NCBI GenBank assembly: GCA_941918925.1
Contig: OW799236.1
Span: forward strand, 79,548,713 to 79,612,712
DNA: 64,000 nt
Reading direction: 5' to 3'
Origin: Phyto melanocephala
Lineage: Eukaryota; Arthropoda; Insecta; Diptera; Rhinophoridae
The notes under the pieces are model-generated. The model was not told the DNA's origin and searched no databases. It saw nothing but the letters and a program-made list of their open reading frames with translations. The translations under genes and the position numbers were made by a program. Below, piece after piece: positions 11,489 to 23,611 of the stretch. How positions within the stretch are numbered: position 1 is the first letter of the stretch; every line of letters starts with the position of its first letter.

Positions 11489-12514
11489 TGTTAAAGAATT
11501 TTTTTCTCTTCTTTTTGCCTTTTTATCTGAAATATTATCTTTTTTTGCAAGAAAAAAATGAGCAGAAGAAAAATTGTTTAAAAATATTCTTGGAAAAGAA
11601 AAACTTAAGCAACAATAAGCATAAATTTAAATTGCAATCTTTTACAATAATGAAACAATATACGAAAAAAAGAAAAAGATTTGCAAAAATAACATGAAAA
11701 ACAGGAATCTTGGTGAATGCATGAAAGCAGCAGAAAATATATAGAGTTTTTGTTTCCGGTATGTACTCGCACACATTCTTGTACACATTCTTAAAATGGT
11801 TTCGATACACTACAGTTTATGCGAATAAAAAAATATGATTTAAAAACTATTGGAACACAAATATGGAAATTAAAATATTTTATTACGATTATATGTGACT
11901 AGCTATGCATTCGCTACTGCGTTAGCGTAGTTATTATTATTATTTGTTCAGTTCGCAAGTTCTTGTGTTGTTGTCAATTTCATGAAAACTTGTTTTTCTT
12001 ATTACTACTTGCTCTTTTTTTTTATTACTACTTGCTTTTTGTTTATTATTTACCCCTAATTTTTCAATTTATTTAATAACTTAAAACAGTTATTTTCTAG
12101 TTCCTCTAGCATTTTCAATCAGAACCAAATTTTAGATTCAAAAACTCCAAAAAGTAGCTTTTTAAGTTTCCCTGTAATTTTCAAATTCAACTTGGATTAA
12201 TGCTGCCGTACGCATGTTGGTTTCAAAATAAAAACACATTAAGGAATTTTAATTAATTATTTTTCTTAGCAGAATAGGATTTATGCTTATAAGTGTATGC
12301 TTAATCGTCTTGCCCCGAAACTTCCTTATCTCACATCTAAAATGTACCTTCCGCCTATGTAAGAATTTGTCAAAAATCATGACATTCGTCAAAAATCATA
12401 ACGTTCCTCAAAGTTAATCCAATACTCGTTAGTGTCACAGAGTCGCATTACTAAAAAAAGTGGCCACTTTTTGTGATGCTTAAAAATTGTCAAAGGTTTA
12501 CAGAAGGTACATTT
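11489..12514. other. intronic DNA, nothing recognised
   Basis: Very AT-rich; the open frames at 11482-11810 are low-complexity. TTACTACTTGCT is duplicated near 12001-12040. Confidence 0.4.
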
Positions 12515-13305
12515 AACTGAACGCCATCATGGATTCATATTTCATATCTAACTACATTTTAATACTCAAGCCCTTTTATTTGATCTGCATATTGGCTCTC
12601 GGTTGTATAGAAACTGAAAAATATAGACTTCCGTTTGTAAGTTTTAGGAAAAACACCGAAGCAGTTGTACTCTGGTCGTTATATCTCAGTTGGTTTCAAA
12701 CCGATTTTTTAGTTTTTCTTAGAAACAATTTTTTGAGATTACGGTTTATATTCTGGTATCTCAAGCGTGTTCAAAAACTAATTAGAAGTTACAAAAATTT
12801 AATATATTAGAAAATATATTTAGTTCTTAAAATAATTTTTGCCTATAACTTTGCCGAGTAGTGACCAATTTGTGCAAAATTTTTCATGAATATCTCTAGA
12901 GGCATATAAAACCTATAAATAGCAACAACTGTGTCTATAAATTAAAGTTTTAATTTGTGTTGTAAAAATAAGCAAAAAGAAACAGAGGCAGTTGTGTTTA
13001 TTTGCTCATATCTCTGAAAGTTATGGGGCGATGATGCTGATTTCTAATACCGATCTGCTCCCGAATATTTTTGATATCTTGATACCTTGCATGTGTATTA
13101 CCGATAATGGTGGGCTTAAAAAATTTGATTTCAACATTCACACGAATAAACGGAAAGATGGGTAATGCTTTAACGATTCCCCTATTTATAAGTTTTTAGA
13201 AAATATGTATATACTTAATGGGATCGAAAATTAATATTATAGAAATTTCATACGGAATGGCAAACCTGTATTTACCCTTACACTCAATGTGAAGGGTAAA
13301 GAAAG
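12515..13305 (-). mobile_element. DINE-1/Helentron-like repeat, long class
   Basis: The left part has CGCCATCATGGATTC and a TATCTCAGTTGG block as in 39,690-40,060. The right part has GTTTATTTGCTCATATCTC, ACCGATCTGCTCCCGAAT, TTTAGAAAATATGTATATAC and AATGTGAAGGGTAAAG. The 93-codon open frame at 12529 lies within the repeat and is not evidence of a gene. Confidence 0.65.
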
Positions 13306-15220
13306 AGCTTAAATATTCAATAAATAGTAAGAACTTCGCTTTCAAAGTAGCAGCTATTTTGCTAGTTAATTATAACTTGCAATCTTTATATATTTTAGCC
13401 ACAATCTAATTTGCTCTTAGATTATGATTACAACAAATTTTTTTTTGAGCTTGTCGCACATAGAACACTATTTTGAAATTTAAAGTTACAAGATCCAGTT
13501 TTATGTAAAATGCGATTTGCGATACATGAAGGAAGAACCAATTGTCTTATTGTTTAATTTAAAAAACACTAATATTAAACGCTTCTGTTCTGCGTTCCAA
13601 GTGAAATTAAATAGTTCGCAAGTGCTACGCATTGTTGTTGTAAAAATACTAATTTTTTTAATAATTTCCTATTGCCTTCAATCATATAAGTACAATTTAT
13701 CTTAAGGGGCATCTAGAGCCAGTTTCTTTTCTTTTCAACATTTTTAATAAATTTTTTTTTGAGCAGGGTAACTATGATTCTCTTACACTCAAAAGCACAT
13801 AAAAATCTTTCGAACATTGTATCTTGTTTCCATATTTCTGTATCCTCACAGTGAGCTTATATCAATACAAATATTGTATATCTTTAGCTGCTTCTCCCCA
13901 TTTGAATTGTAAATATTTATGTGTGCGTGCACATGCATGTATGTATAATTTTACATGTTAAAGGTAAATGAAGAATTTCTTTTTATTATATTTTTCCGAT
14001 TTTTAATGTTATCTTTGCCTAGTATTATTTTTTGTTTGTTTCAATATGAAGATTTATGCTCGCATTAATTTGACTTTTGTATTTTGCTACAGAATGTTTT
14101 CAGTTATTTTGGAAAAACCTTAATTACAATTGCAAACATCATTCATATGAATTATATAAGTTTCTGGTATTTATTTTTATAAATGATAAGGGAAGAAATA
14201 TAATTGGTATTGCCCTATTTCTCTGCATAGATTTTTGTACTGTTTCCAGCCTCATGAACTGGTCTAAGAGCATTATATGAGAACATTTCAAAATACTTAT
14301 TTTAAATATTGCTGATGTCGGTTCGTTGTACTTTTAGGTCTTTTAGTATTTGTAATGCGTCGTTTAAAGCTTTTTTTCTTTATACTATTTTTTGGGTAGT
14401 AGGTTAACATTTTTATATTTTTCTCAAATCTCAGTTGTAGGTTATTTGCCAAATCATTCAAATATAACTCAATAACTCAATACCGTCTTCATTGCCGTTA
14501 CTCTTAAGCCATTTCAATATCACTTACACTTGAGTAGGTTAACTACGAAATAAAAACGTTGCAAGATTTATGCATTCATTAAAGACGAAAATTAAAAAAA
14601 AAAAAAATTAGATAAAAATGTGGTTGTTTTATGGAATATTCAAATAAATCTATTTCCATCCGATAGTCATTTTGAAATTTTGGCATGATGTAGTAATAAA
14701 TGCCATATCATATGGAGTGAGGATTAAAGTCAGGCTTTTAGCAAGCAGTGGGTGAGTAACGTTTTACTAAATCAGCAAAAAATATTTCTGTAGAAAATAA
14801 ATTACTTTTTTGTTTTTTTGCTATTTGTAAAAAGGCAACTTGATACGAGTTAAGGGGGGTTAAAGTGGTGCTAGATAAAACATTTTTGTCTCTATTTTTT
14901 AATAGAGAAGTAACAATCAGTTACTTGTTTGCTAAATAAAGTTTGCTTCTTGGTAAGGGTGACAAAAGCTGCAATTGTACATTTTCTTATATTATTTAAT
15001 TATTTAGTATTTTTGTTGTGTCAACGTCTTTGTACGCTACAATGAATATAAGATTTATGGGAGACATAAACTGATGTTCTTTTGGCGGCGCCCTGTGGTA
15101 ACTCTTAAAAAAAATTATCAAAAATGAAATAAATTGCAGATGATAAATAAAATTTAGCATGCATAGCGATTACGCTAACTTATTTCAATATAACGCTTTA
15201 ACGGCTTGATCGATTTTAAT
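13306..15220. other. intronic DNA, nothing recognised
   Basis: AT-rich with short low-complexity open frames (13517, 14077). No domain or repeat assignment is possible. Confidence 0.4.
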
Positions 15221-16166
15221 CAGAGATCTGCAACGAATACTCATGAAGTAAATCATGATTCATTATTTCGTTGATTAATACACATTCACACATATTAAAA
15301 AGTCTTTACTACTTATACTCACTTTTAAATTTAAGATACTTATAATGCTCATATTCAGCAACACGTATGACTCGGTTGATTGCTATTGTCGTTCACGCAA
15401 GATAAAAAGCGAGTATGACTCGTATACTCATTATGAAGTTGTGCGTTTGAACTAGGCTTGTCAGATTACAATTTGACGTTCACCATAATAATTGTGGATT
15501 GTTAAAAAAATAGACAATTTAAATTAACAAAATAATACCAAAACAACAAGCAAAAATAAAGTGCTTGCTTTGGTGTATGTTTAAGGGATTTATATTTTGT
15601 TTTTGCGTATTATCTTTCAACTTAAGGTGAGCACTTAAAAACGCAGTTTTTAAATTTCTAATCATTAAAATAAAAAACACAAAATAACTGTTATTGTTTA
15701 CCTCTTATTAGCGAAGCCAACCAAAACTTAGCCTAAGGCCATATTCAGTTGCATTTATGTATTGAAAAATTAAATAGTGATACCTGCAAACATTTTATAT
15801 TACATATTGCAAAATTGCAAGTTTTCTTGCGGCTAAAAAAATCTTGCACTCTCCGCCAGGTCTTCACACAAATGATTAATATTTTTATTATTGAATCAAC
15901 TTGAATCACTCTAAAAATATAAATATTTTCTTAAAAATATGAATCAATGGTGGTATTTTTGCGAATCATATAAATATGGGACGGTATATGTATAAGTACG
16001 ATGTACGATGTAGTACTCATGTACATTGTGAGTTGTTCTTATAAATCGACGTTGTTGTGGGTATGCGTTTGTCAGCTCAGTTAAATTTCAATGATTTATA
16101 CGCGCTTATACTCAAATTTTATGACTCACTATGAATATTGAAAAAACTACTCAAAGCCGAACACTG
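15221..16166. mobile_element. hAT-like non-autonomous element (946 bp)
   Basis: The left end is CAGAGATCTGC and the right end, reverse complemented, is CAGTGTTCGGC, so the termini are short and imperfect. Flanking 8-mers are ATTTTAAT (15213-15220) and ATTTGAAT (16167-16174), seven of eight identical, which fits an 8-bp hAT target duplication. The interior has repeated ACTCAT/ATGAGT words (for example near 15240, 15410-15430, 16010 and 16110) and no transposase frame. Confidence 0.55.
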
Positions 16167-16174
16167 ATTTGAAT

Positions 16175-17180
16175 AATTGAAACACCAAAGATGCGGGATA
16201 AAATTACCTTTCAAACTTTGTTCAAAGACTTAAATGACATTCAACAGATGACACCGCACCCATAGGTGTATTGAAATCGAAATAATTTAATTGGCCTCCA
16301 ATATCTTACGATTTTACGCGTCTCGATTATTTTCTGTGGAGCCAAGTGACGTCACTGCTTTATGCTGATACACATGCAAAAATTTATATATAGCTTGTTA
16401 ACATTGTTTGTATTATTAGTGGCAGGGGTTCAGAATGCGCTTCTTAAAAACCAGCCATGATGGCTACTATGCCCAAAATTATTTTTAAATGTTAATGGCA
16501 TGTCTTGATCTTTCGAATAAAAAAATTAATTAAATAAAAATTCACTTTTGTTTGTTAGTTTTTACAATTTAATATTTAATACCGCTAATAAAAAAACACT
16601 AAATATACAAGTATGTCCTTAGGTACCAACAAAATAAAAATGAACAATATTTATCAGGCGCCGAATTACGGCATTCGATCACGATCGAAATTTTACTCGA
16701 ACGATCGAGTTCGCTGTGCTTGAGGTATAGAGATTCTAATAAGAATTTTACAATTTCGATCACGTTCGAACTTTTTTTGAAAAGCATCTTGGGAGTGGTA
16801 TTTAAAAAAACTCTTTTTTCTTACATACGCTGAAAACTTTTAATATTTTGGACTGAAAAAATTGAGAAGAACCAATTTTTTCTACAAAATATTTTTGTTA
16901 AACTTAAAGCGACTTTTTTTGTTGTTGTAGCTATTAGGACATATTTAACCCAATCTCAGCGACTTCTAGTGGTAATAAAGTGATAAATTTAGCTTAAGTG
17001 CTGATCCAGGGGAAGTGGGGGGGGGGGGGTTAATTGGCGGTGAAAAAAGGATGGCATGGAAATTCTTGTTGAAAAGTCAAGATTTGAACGAATTCATGCT
17101 ATAAAAGATGTAGAAGAGTACTCCGAATAGAGGTATACATCTCCCTTATTGATTCTGTTCTCTAGGACTTAAAAATACGT
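16175..17180. other. intronic DNA with a small inverted motif and a G-run
   Basis: Near 16672-16765, ATTCGATCACGATCGAA and a similar TTTCGATCACGTTCGAA flank about 60 nt, a possible fragment of an old element. A run of 13 G lies at 17017-17029, unusual in such AT-rich DNA. No gene is visible. Confidence 0.4.
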
Positions 17181-17640
17181 TTTTCAAAAGACGTTTTAAA
17201 TTTATTTAAAATCCCTAAACTTCTGCCAGAAAGCATTAAACATTATTTATTATACTTAACCAATTTAATTCCACTCCTTGTAGATGATTTGTTTAAGTAC
17301 GAAGAAAAAGATAAAAAACTACTAAAATCTAAACTTGAAGCTAAACTTTTGCATTGGCAGTAGAAATGGAAGATCTGTCAAGAAGTTTCAGAAAATGTAA
17401 TAGATGTTTGATTTATGTGTAACCCAAATATGTATCCCAATTAAAGAAAAATATTTACCATTCTTGTTTCAATGCCGGTAAGTAGTGCTAAGGAGGAAAC
17501 AGAATTTTCTACTCTTCGTTGCATTAAAACGTGGCTGAGATCAACTATGACGGAGGACAGGCTAAAAAAGTTAGCCATGTTACATATTCACAACCAAATC
17601 AAAGTTGATCCAGAAGTTGTGCTTAATTAATTCAAACTTT
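17181..17640 (+). mobile_element. hAT transposase C-terminal relic
   Basis: The plus-strand frame near 17470-17628 reads MPVSSAKEETEFSTLRCIK, then TWLRSTMTEDRLKKLAMLHI and HNQIKVDPEVV before a stop. This is the hAT dimerisation region (usual form PVSSA-x-xERSFS-x-L...RSTM-x-x-RL-x-x-LA-x-L-x-IH) of the THAP12/P52rIPK-like group. Upstream frames (17280-17450) hold weaker pieces, such as LEAKLLHWQ and KW, interrupted by stops. The 5' part and inverted repeats were not identified. Confidence 0.7.
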
Positions 17641-18464
17641 ATGTCAGAAAATTTTTTATATTATTTTTTTCGTTGTTGTTTAATAAATATTTATTTTGAT
17701 CGAACTATTAAAAATTTCTGTGTCACTTAAGCTGGATCCGTGGATGATTCAGCTAGATAAGAAGAATAATTTTTTCGTTGCATTCATTACTGATTTGCGA
17801 ACAACAAACACGTCAAATTATCTAATATTCGAACAACGTTCTCAACCTGATGTTAAAGTAAAGAATTTCAATACAACAAATTGTATATAATATGTGTTGT
17901 TTTTAGAAGTTTGCTTTTGTGACTAATTAAGTTGTTACACATTTTCTTTGTTTTAATTATTTTCGTAACTTATTGAAATAATGTGAAAATAAAATTTTTC
18001 ACTAAAATTGGAATTATGTAAATGCCGTGTAATAAAATGTTTTAAAATTAGGATAGTGTGGATTATATATTTCTTTGCCATTATATTAAATTTCTTAATC
18101 ATAAAAATCATATTGTATTTCATATTTGCTCATATTTATTATATACTTTTTTTCAATTGTCAAGCAGAGAACATTTGCAAAATTAAATTAAATATTAACA
18201 TCCTTTTCGTTTATTTTTTAGGTCGCTTACATGGGTATATTTCTTCTATAGCAGTGTGCAAGCGGTAAGTGTTTTAATTTTAAACTGCACAATGGGGCCA
18301 CTTACAAAAAATTTGCAAAATAACCTACAACTTATAAGCTAGTGATACAATATATTTTTTTTTAATTAGCTAAAAATTTAAAAAGTAATTGAAGTTTTGT
18401 CAAGTTATCTGTAGAGATTTGAATATTGAATGCCGGTGACATTACAGTGGTCTAAGTTATGAGA
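17641..18464. other. intronic DNA, nothing recognised
   Basis: AT-rich; the open frames at 17696 and 18008 are I/F/K-rich and lack motifs. Confidence 0.4.
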
Positions 18465-19030
18465 ACATTTGTTAGTTACCGTTTAATTATGTCATTTAGT
18501 TTCAATATTCATTTGCGACCCTAAAAAGTATATTCTGAATCTTTAAAAATATATAAGTCGATTTATCTACGTTCACCTGCCTGTCCATGTGAGCGCTGAA
18601 ATCAGCTTTTTGAAGCCCCCAAGAATACTTAAGATTGCTTTATGGTATCAATAAATCGGATAAGCTTTCGCGTATTTCGCTATTAAAAATTAGTTATGTG
18701 GGTATATTACGAGCTAAGATGTGAGCTAAGGAACACGACTGACTCTTTTTTTACTCAAACAAATTCCGATTTTGCAGACTCAAATGAAATTATATGAACG
18801 TCTGGCAACATTTACAGACAATTTGGTTCAATAGGTCAATAACTGATAAAGATATCGGCACAAAAAAATTTTATAAAAAAATGTTAATAAAGAGTTCAAG
18901 TAATCGATTTTCTATATAAGTTTTGGTAACATTTGCACTATATAGTTTTCAGTTATAGTCATTACATGATGGCAGGAACTGTATTAAGGGTATATAACAT
19001 TCGAAATAGCTGAAATGCTCTTACTTGTAT
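18465..19030 (+). mobile_element. DINE-1/Helentron-like repeat, divergent
   Basis: Contains GCGACCCTAAAAAGTATAT, AAGTCGATTTATCTACG, CACCTGCCTGTCC and GAAATCAGCTTTTTGAAGCC. The 3' end is GGGTATATAACATTCGAAAT and ATGCTCTTACTTGTA. The hairpin at the 3' end is eroded. Confidence 0.6.
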
Positions 19031-19163
19031 TTAACTTCATACTTTTAAAGGAATTTAAAAGAATTTTACTATTTTAGCTCTAACATAACGGATTACACGA
19101 GTTTACAAATTCCGGTCAACTGTTGGAGCTGAACCGATGATAACAAATCTGAACGTTATTTGA

Positions 19164-20476
19164 GGCGCTGAATTCGAATCTGGTTTTTGTTTTTCAAGAT
19201 TTGTTATAGTTTTCGGGTTCTGTCATGTTGGATGCACTGCACTGTAATAACGGCAATCAGCTGTTGGCATCGGTAGAAATGCCATTTCAATTGTAAACTG
19301 AAAGTTTTTTTTTGTTTCAAAACGTGTGAAAATGAAAAGAAAGAAGTGCAAAGTTAATTCTAAGCGTTTTTGTTATTTTTGCGGGTGTTATATTATCGGA
19401 AAAAGTGGGAAAAATATATCAAAAGCGCTGAGAGATGAATATTCTTGTTATTTTGGTTTCTGTGTGGAAGACACTCACAAGCCGTGGGTACTGAAATTAT
19501 TTTGTAAAGCTTGTAGCACAAAACTGTACAAATAGTCACTTAGTCAAGAAGTATACTTTTCATTTTTAATGCCAATGTTATGGAGATAGCCGAAAAGTCA
19601 TGCAGATGATTGTTATTTTTGCTTGAATAATGTGGTTGGTCTTAGTGCAAAAAAAGCTATCAAAGTATAAATATGCTGACGTGTCATCAGTGCCCAAGCC
19701 AGTTCCCCGTACGAACAATGACCCTTTGCCAATTTGCCCAGGTAAGAGTGCAAATTCTAGGGGAACTTCCAGTTCGTCACCGACACGTTTTAACGCCTAA
19801 TGAAGCAGCAGCATGGGCATCATTTCAAGATGTTGTTCACAATTTTCTTGGTAACCGCAAGTCCCCGGATTTCAAGAAAATAATCGACAGTTTGTTGCAA
19901 AATTATCGTAAGATTGCATTTTCGGACGAGGGCATGATGAGCGACTACTGTTGAACTATAATGCGTGAAACAAATTCCAAACAATACAAACGACTAAGTT
20001 TAAAGACTCTTCATTTCTAAATAATCACTTTTTGTTGAATAAAAAAAAATTTAATCTGTCGTTTTGTTATCTTACACGAAATGGTACGTATCCTTATGCA
20101 ACAGTTATTTAGACATGGACTCCTACGATTCTTTAACGTTAACTGCTTTTCATAATCTTTGTGCAACAAAACAGCTTTCAAGCTTAACCTGCTGCTGTCG
20201 ATATATAACCGCCAATCATTTGGAAGCTCAAAGTGGGTTAATTCACTAAATCTTCTGTAGCTTTGTCACTTTTGGACCAAACTGGGTCTTGTTCGGTGCA
20301 AAATGTTTGTATTGAAATAAGCTAATATCCTATGTAATAAGACATCACCATTTTTAATCGTTTGGTGTAAAACAAATTAGTTGAAAAGAGCAAATTTTCA
20401 AAATATCGTAATTATGCAATATCTCGAAAACTAGAACCAATCTTGAAAAACGGAACCCGGATTCGAATTTAGCACC
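19164..20476 (+). mobile_element. putative transposon relic with inverted repeats and an uncharacterised protein family
   Basis: Arms of 54 nt at 19164-19217 and 20423-20476 are inverted copies (45 of 54 positions match by eye; shared word GTTTTTCAAGATT), with weaker similarity for about 40 nt further out. Between them, plus-strand frames give pieces of one protein. At 19332-19535 is a Cys-rich N-terminus (CYFCGC, CKAC). Near 19565-19635 are PMLWR and DDCYFCLNNVVG, then near 19675-19790 a Pro-rich PKPVPRTNN stretch. Near 19790-19915 is AAAWASFQDVVHNFLGNRK, and near 19935-20020 MMSDYCWTIMRE ending LKTLHF. Order and motifs match a repeated, uncharacterised arthropod protein family as I recall it. 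At least two frame changes and a large internal deletion (the segment with the presumed catalytic middle) make it dead. Confidence 0.55.
19332..19535 (+). pseudogene. Cys-rich N-terminal fragment of the 19-20 kb element
   Basis: 67 codons from ATG at 19332. CYFCGCY and FCKACSTKLYK supply two C-x2-C pairs separated by 51 residues, a spacing suited to a zinc-binding fold. The middle (RDEYSCYFGFCVEDTHKPW) fits the family pattern of an aromatic-Gly-Cys turn followed by a KPW motif. It is followed at once by a stop and a frame change, after which the next family segment continues in another frame. It is not expected to be a functional gene by itself. Confidence 0.5.
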
Positions 20477-20539
20477 CTAAAGCTTGTAGTTGCTCAACTC
20501 CAAAACCGTGTATACTTGTGTAGTTAATAAAAATTGAAT

Positions 20540-21930
20540 TTTTAGAACATAATGCAATAAAAGAAGGTCTTAAGCACACAAGAACAGCATATTACACAGA
20601 TAGTGAAATTAAGTTTTATTTCCTAAGTAAAGTTAATGTATAAATATTTATTTATTTAAATTTAAAATCAGCTCCACTTTGCAAAGTAGTAATTTTATAC
20701 AAATCACTTACTGATTCATTGCAATTTCTATAAAATTCCTCCCCTTTTTATCTTGGCATAGTGAAATTGTTTGGCATTAATTAAAACTTGATAATGTGGA
20801 TGCATCCTTTTGTTCATAAAATGTCTAAATTATTTCTTTTTGTATTTTTTTTTTACAAAAATGGAAAATTATTTTAGTTTTTTTATTACACCTGTCCACT
20901 GAAAACAACCAAGCACACTGTCCTGCTTGATTTCATTAATGGGCAAACAGGGATAGAAAAATGTCAGTAAAAATATGAAAATGGAAACGAGAATCAAATA
21001 AACATTTAAATGATTTATATTTAATAAATCTAAGTGTACTATTTACATTGGCGCTGAAAACTGCAAACAAAAAAAAATATGAAAAAATATTGAATAAAAT
21101 GTTGGTCAAAAAGTCATTGAACGTTCAAAGCAGTACTGACTGCTAGAAAAGCAGACACAAACACACTACTGCCGCAAGTTTCCTTCTTATCTTTTTTTAT
21201 TTCTCTCTCCCTCTATCTCTCTTTCTCTGGTAAAATGATTTTTTTTAAATAGAATATGGCAAAGAAAATAAAGCACAATGATTATGGCCCCTTTTGTTTA
21301 TGATTTTAATAAAGAAGGTTTTTGTAAATTTGAATGCTGCTACTGCTGCTGCTTTGGCTGCAGTTTTTAATTTTTATGGTTTCAGCCAAGTTAAAAGCCA
21401 TTTTTGTTTGTGGGCTTTTATTTGTTGCTTTTGCTTTGTTTACCCACTAAAAAACTTTTCGCTTTTTTCCGGTCTTTATGTGAAAATTATAATTTTAAAT
21501 AAATTTATTTTAGCGTTCGCTTGATTTATGTTAAATCTTTTGTGCACGATGCAATTTTTTGTCCTCTGTTTTGTAATTTAAGTGCAAAGATTCAGTGGTT
21601 TGCTTTTTTAAGTGGAATTACAAAAAAAAGAAAAAAATTATTTCACAACCTGAGGCTGTAAACACCAAAAACAGTTTAACTTATTCAAATATGTATGCAA
21701 AAATGTGCAGTAGTTCAGTGGCTGTAAAAAGAGAAAACTTTGTGTGTAAATGATGAAGATTTTGTTAATTTTTTTTAAATAATTTTTAAGGGATTAAAGA
21801 ATATTTAAAAATTGTCTAATTAAATCTCTTTATTTTAAAACTGAACTCGAGCCGGAATGAATATAAATATTTGTTTACAATCACAAGTCCGACTATAAAA
21901 AGCTTCAATTACAAAACATACAGTCACATG
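20540..21930. other. intronic DNA, nothing recognised
   Basis: AT-rich sequence with a TCTCTC-rich patch at about 21200-21228. The 76-codon frame at 21294 is low-complexity (Ala-repeat from GCTGCT) and has no conserved motif. Confidence 0.4.
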
Positions 21931-21959
21931 GCGGAAACGATTATTCCTGATCACCATTC

Positions 21960-22540
21960 TATTAAAAAGGTTGGGTAGCTATCGTGCTAGTTAACCACGC
22001 ACGAACTGTGAATTCGGTTCGGTTTGATAAGACATCATTCGCCAGATTTTGTGTCTGTTAGAAGAAATATTAAGGGTTTGTAAGAGCTACCCCCTAGCCG
22101 TAAGGTTTATAAGGAGATCGTTCGATCTAACACCAGATATCTCACAGAGGCTATTCAGTATATGTTTGTATAGCAAACTTTGTCTCTTGGCAGCAAGGGC
22201 ACGACAATCGCAAAGAAGATGGAAGACTGATTCTTCCTTAACTTACAACAGCTGCAAAAATGGTCATTAGAAGAAGTTTGCGTCGGCTTTAATTTTTCCT
22301 TAAACATTAAGTGATCCGTTAATACTGCCTACAGTCTCAGAATATTCTTTCGATCTCAGTTCGTATGTTGAGATGTACGCCTTTTGCAAAGATCTTGCTT
22401 TTAATAATCTCCAACGGTATTTCGACTGCATTTCAACTTATCCGCATACTCGTTATATTAGTGGCCCCTATGCATATGGACGCAAACTAGAGCAAGATGA
22501 TCAAAATCTTGACAACTCTTTCCTACACTGACCAACTAGT
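21960..22540 (-). mobile_element. non-LTR retrotransposon C-terminal fragment
   Basis: Minus-strand translation near 22455-22500 gives LALVCVHMHRGH and NEYADKL, the last part of an RNase H domain (usual GHxGIxGNExAD). Near 22110-22250 it gives EESVFHLLCDCRALAAKR, the C-terminal H-x-L-C-x-C-P-like motif, and then a Leu-rich tail. It is orientated like the eys-like gene and broken by stops. It belongs to the same broad class as the fragments at 1-584 and 9110-9335, probably a different family. Confidence 0.6.
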
Positions 22541-22639
22541 ATAGACCTATATGGTCTCAGTGACAACAGTGCCGCCCGACTGTCGACAAAAAATCCTTTT
22601 GAATACCGATCAGACAAAAATAAAATCATTAAATGATTA

Positions 22640-22967
22640 TTCCTATCTAACTGATAGCTGGAAAAAAACAGAATCATACATGTTTATTTGCTCAAATCTC
22701 AGAAAGTTTTGGAACTATTGTGCCGATTTTCAAAACGAATATTTCTGATATTTTGATACTACATACGGGTCTTGGCGGTATCACGGTGCTTCAAAAAATC
22801 AACATACACACGGCTGGACAGACGGACAATGCACAACCGATCCCACTATTCATAAGATTTCAGAAAATATCTACGATGAAAATGAATACTTTAGAAACTT
22901 TAGCACGAAATGACGACTCTAAATACATAAACGCTTACACTCTCTGTGAAGGGTATAAAAAATAGTT
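22640..22967 (-). mobile_element. DINE-1/Helentron-like repeat fragment, short class 5' half
   Basis: Recognisable by TGTTTATTTGCTCAAATCTC, TTCTGATATTTTGATACTAC, GGACAGACGGACAATG, CATAAGATTTCAGAAAATAT and CTCTGTGAAGGGTATAAAAA. The 3' hairpin module is absent. Confidence 0.65.
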
Positions 22968-23611
22968 TTCGGTGAGGTCCTGACTAACTATTTTGTACAA
23001 AAGATTTATTCCTTAAAAATGTTAAGTTAATTGATCAATTTGAAATTTTTTTTAAATATTTTAAAATTATTTAAACATAAATATGCAAAGACAATATTGT
23101 TCAGAGCACTTTCTTTCTGTATTTATTAATCGATTTTTACAGAAAATGCACCAGGCGCGAATTCAGTTTAAGAGTTTCGAAGGGCAGTTTTTATTTAAAT
23201 ATATGAATTGTTTGCTTTATGACTGCAACACTATAACTTTTAAATAGAAAAAATATACACTTTATTGGGTTTGCGTTAAATATATAATTTTTCTCCTTTT
23301 TGGATTCCTGCTTAATTATACAGCCTTTACACACAAATGTGTACAAAATTTAAATTTTAGAAGTTATAAGCGATAAAAGTTGCTAAAGCGTACAAAATTA
23401 AATTTTATAGAAGTATTCATGAAAAATAGTAACTTGTTTCTAATTTTTTATTTCAAAAAGCAGCTAAACAGACTAAAAAGCGCATAATTTTCCATTTTTC
23501 CATAAAATTATAAATTTCTTTATAAATTTATAATAATATGTTTCCATTGCAGCTATAAGGCGCAGATAAATGTAAAAAATAATTTTATTTTAAATAAGAC
23601 ATTTTTAAAAC
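22968..23611. other. intronic DNA, nothing recognised
   Basis: AT-rich. The left end expected for the adjoining DD37E element is not here; similarity to the second copy stops near 23612. Confidence 0.45.

Noticed and set aside
12529..12810. 93-codon plus-strand frame
   Set aside because: Lies within a long-class Helentron copy; the homologous stretch at 39.9 kb is not open.
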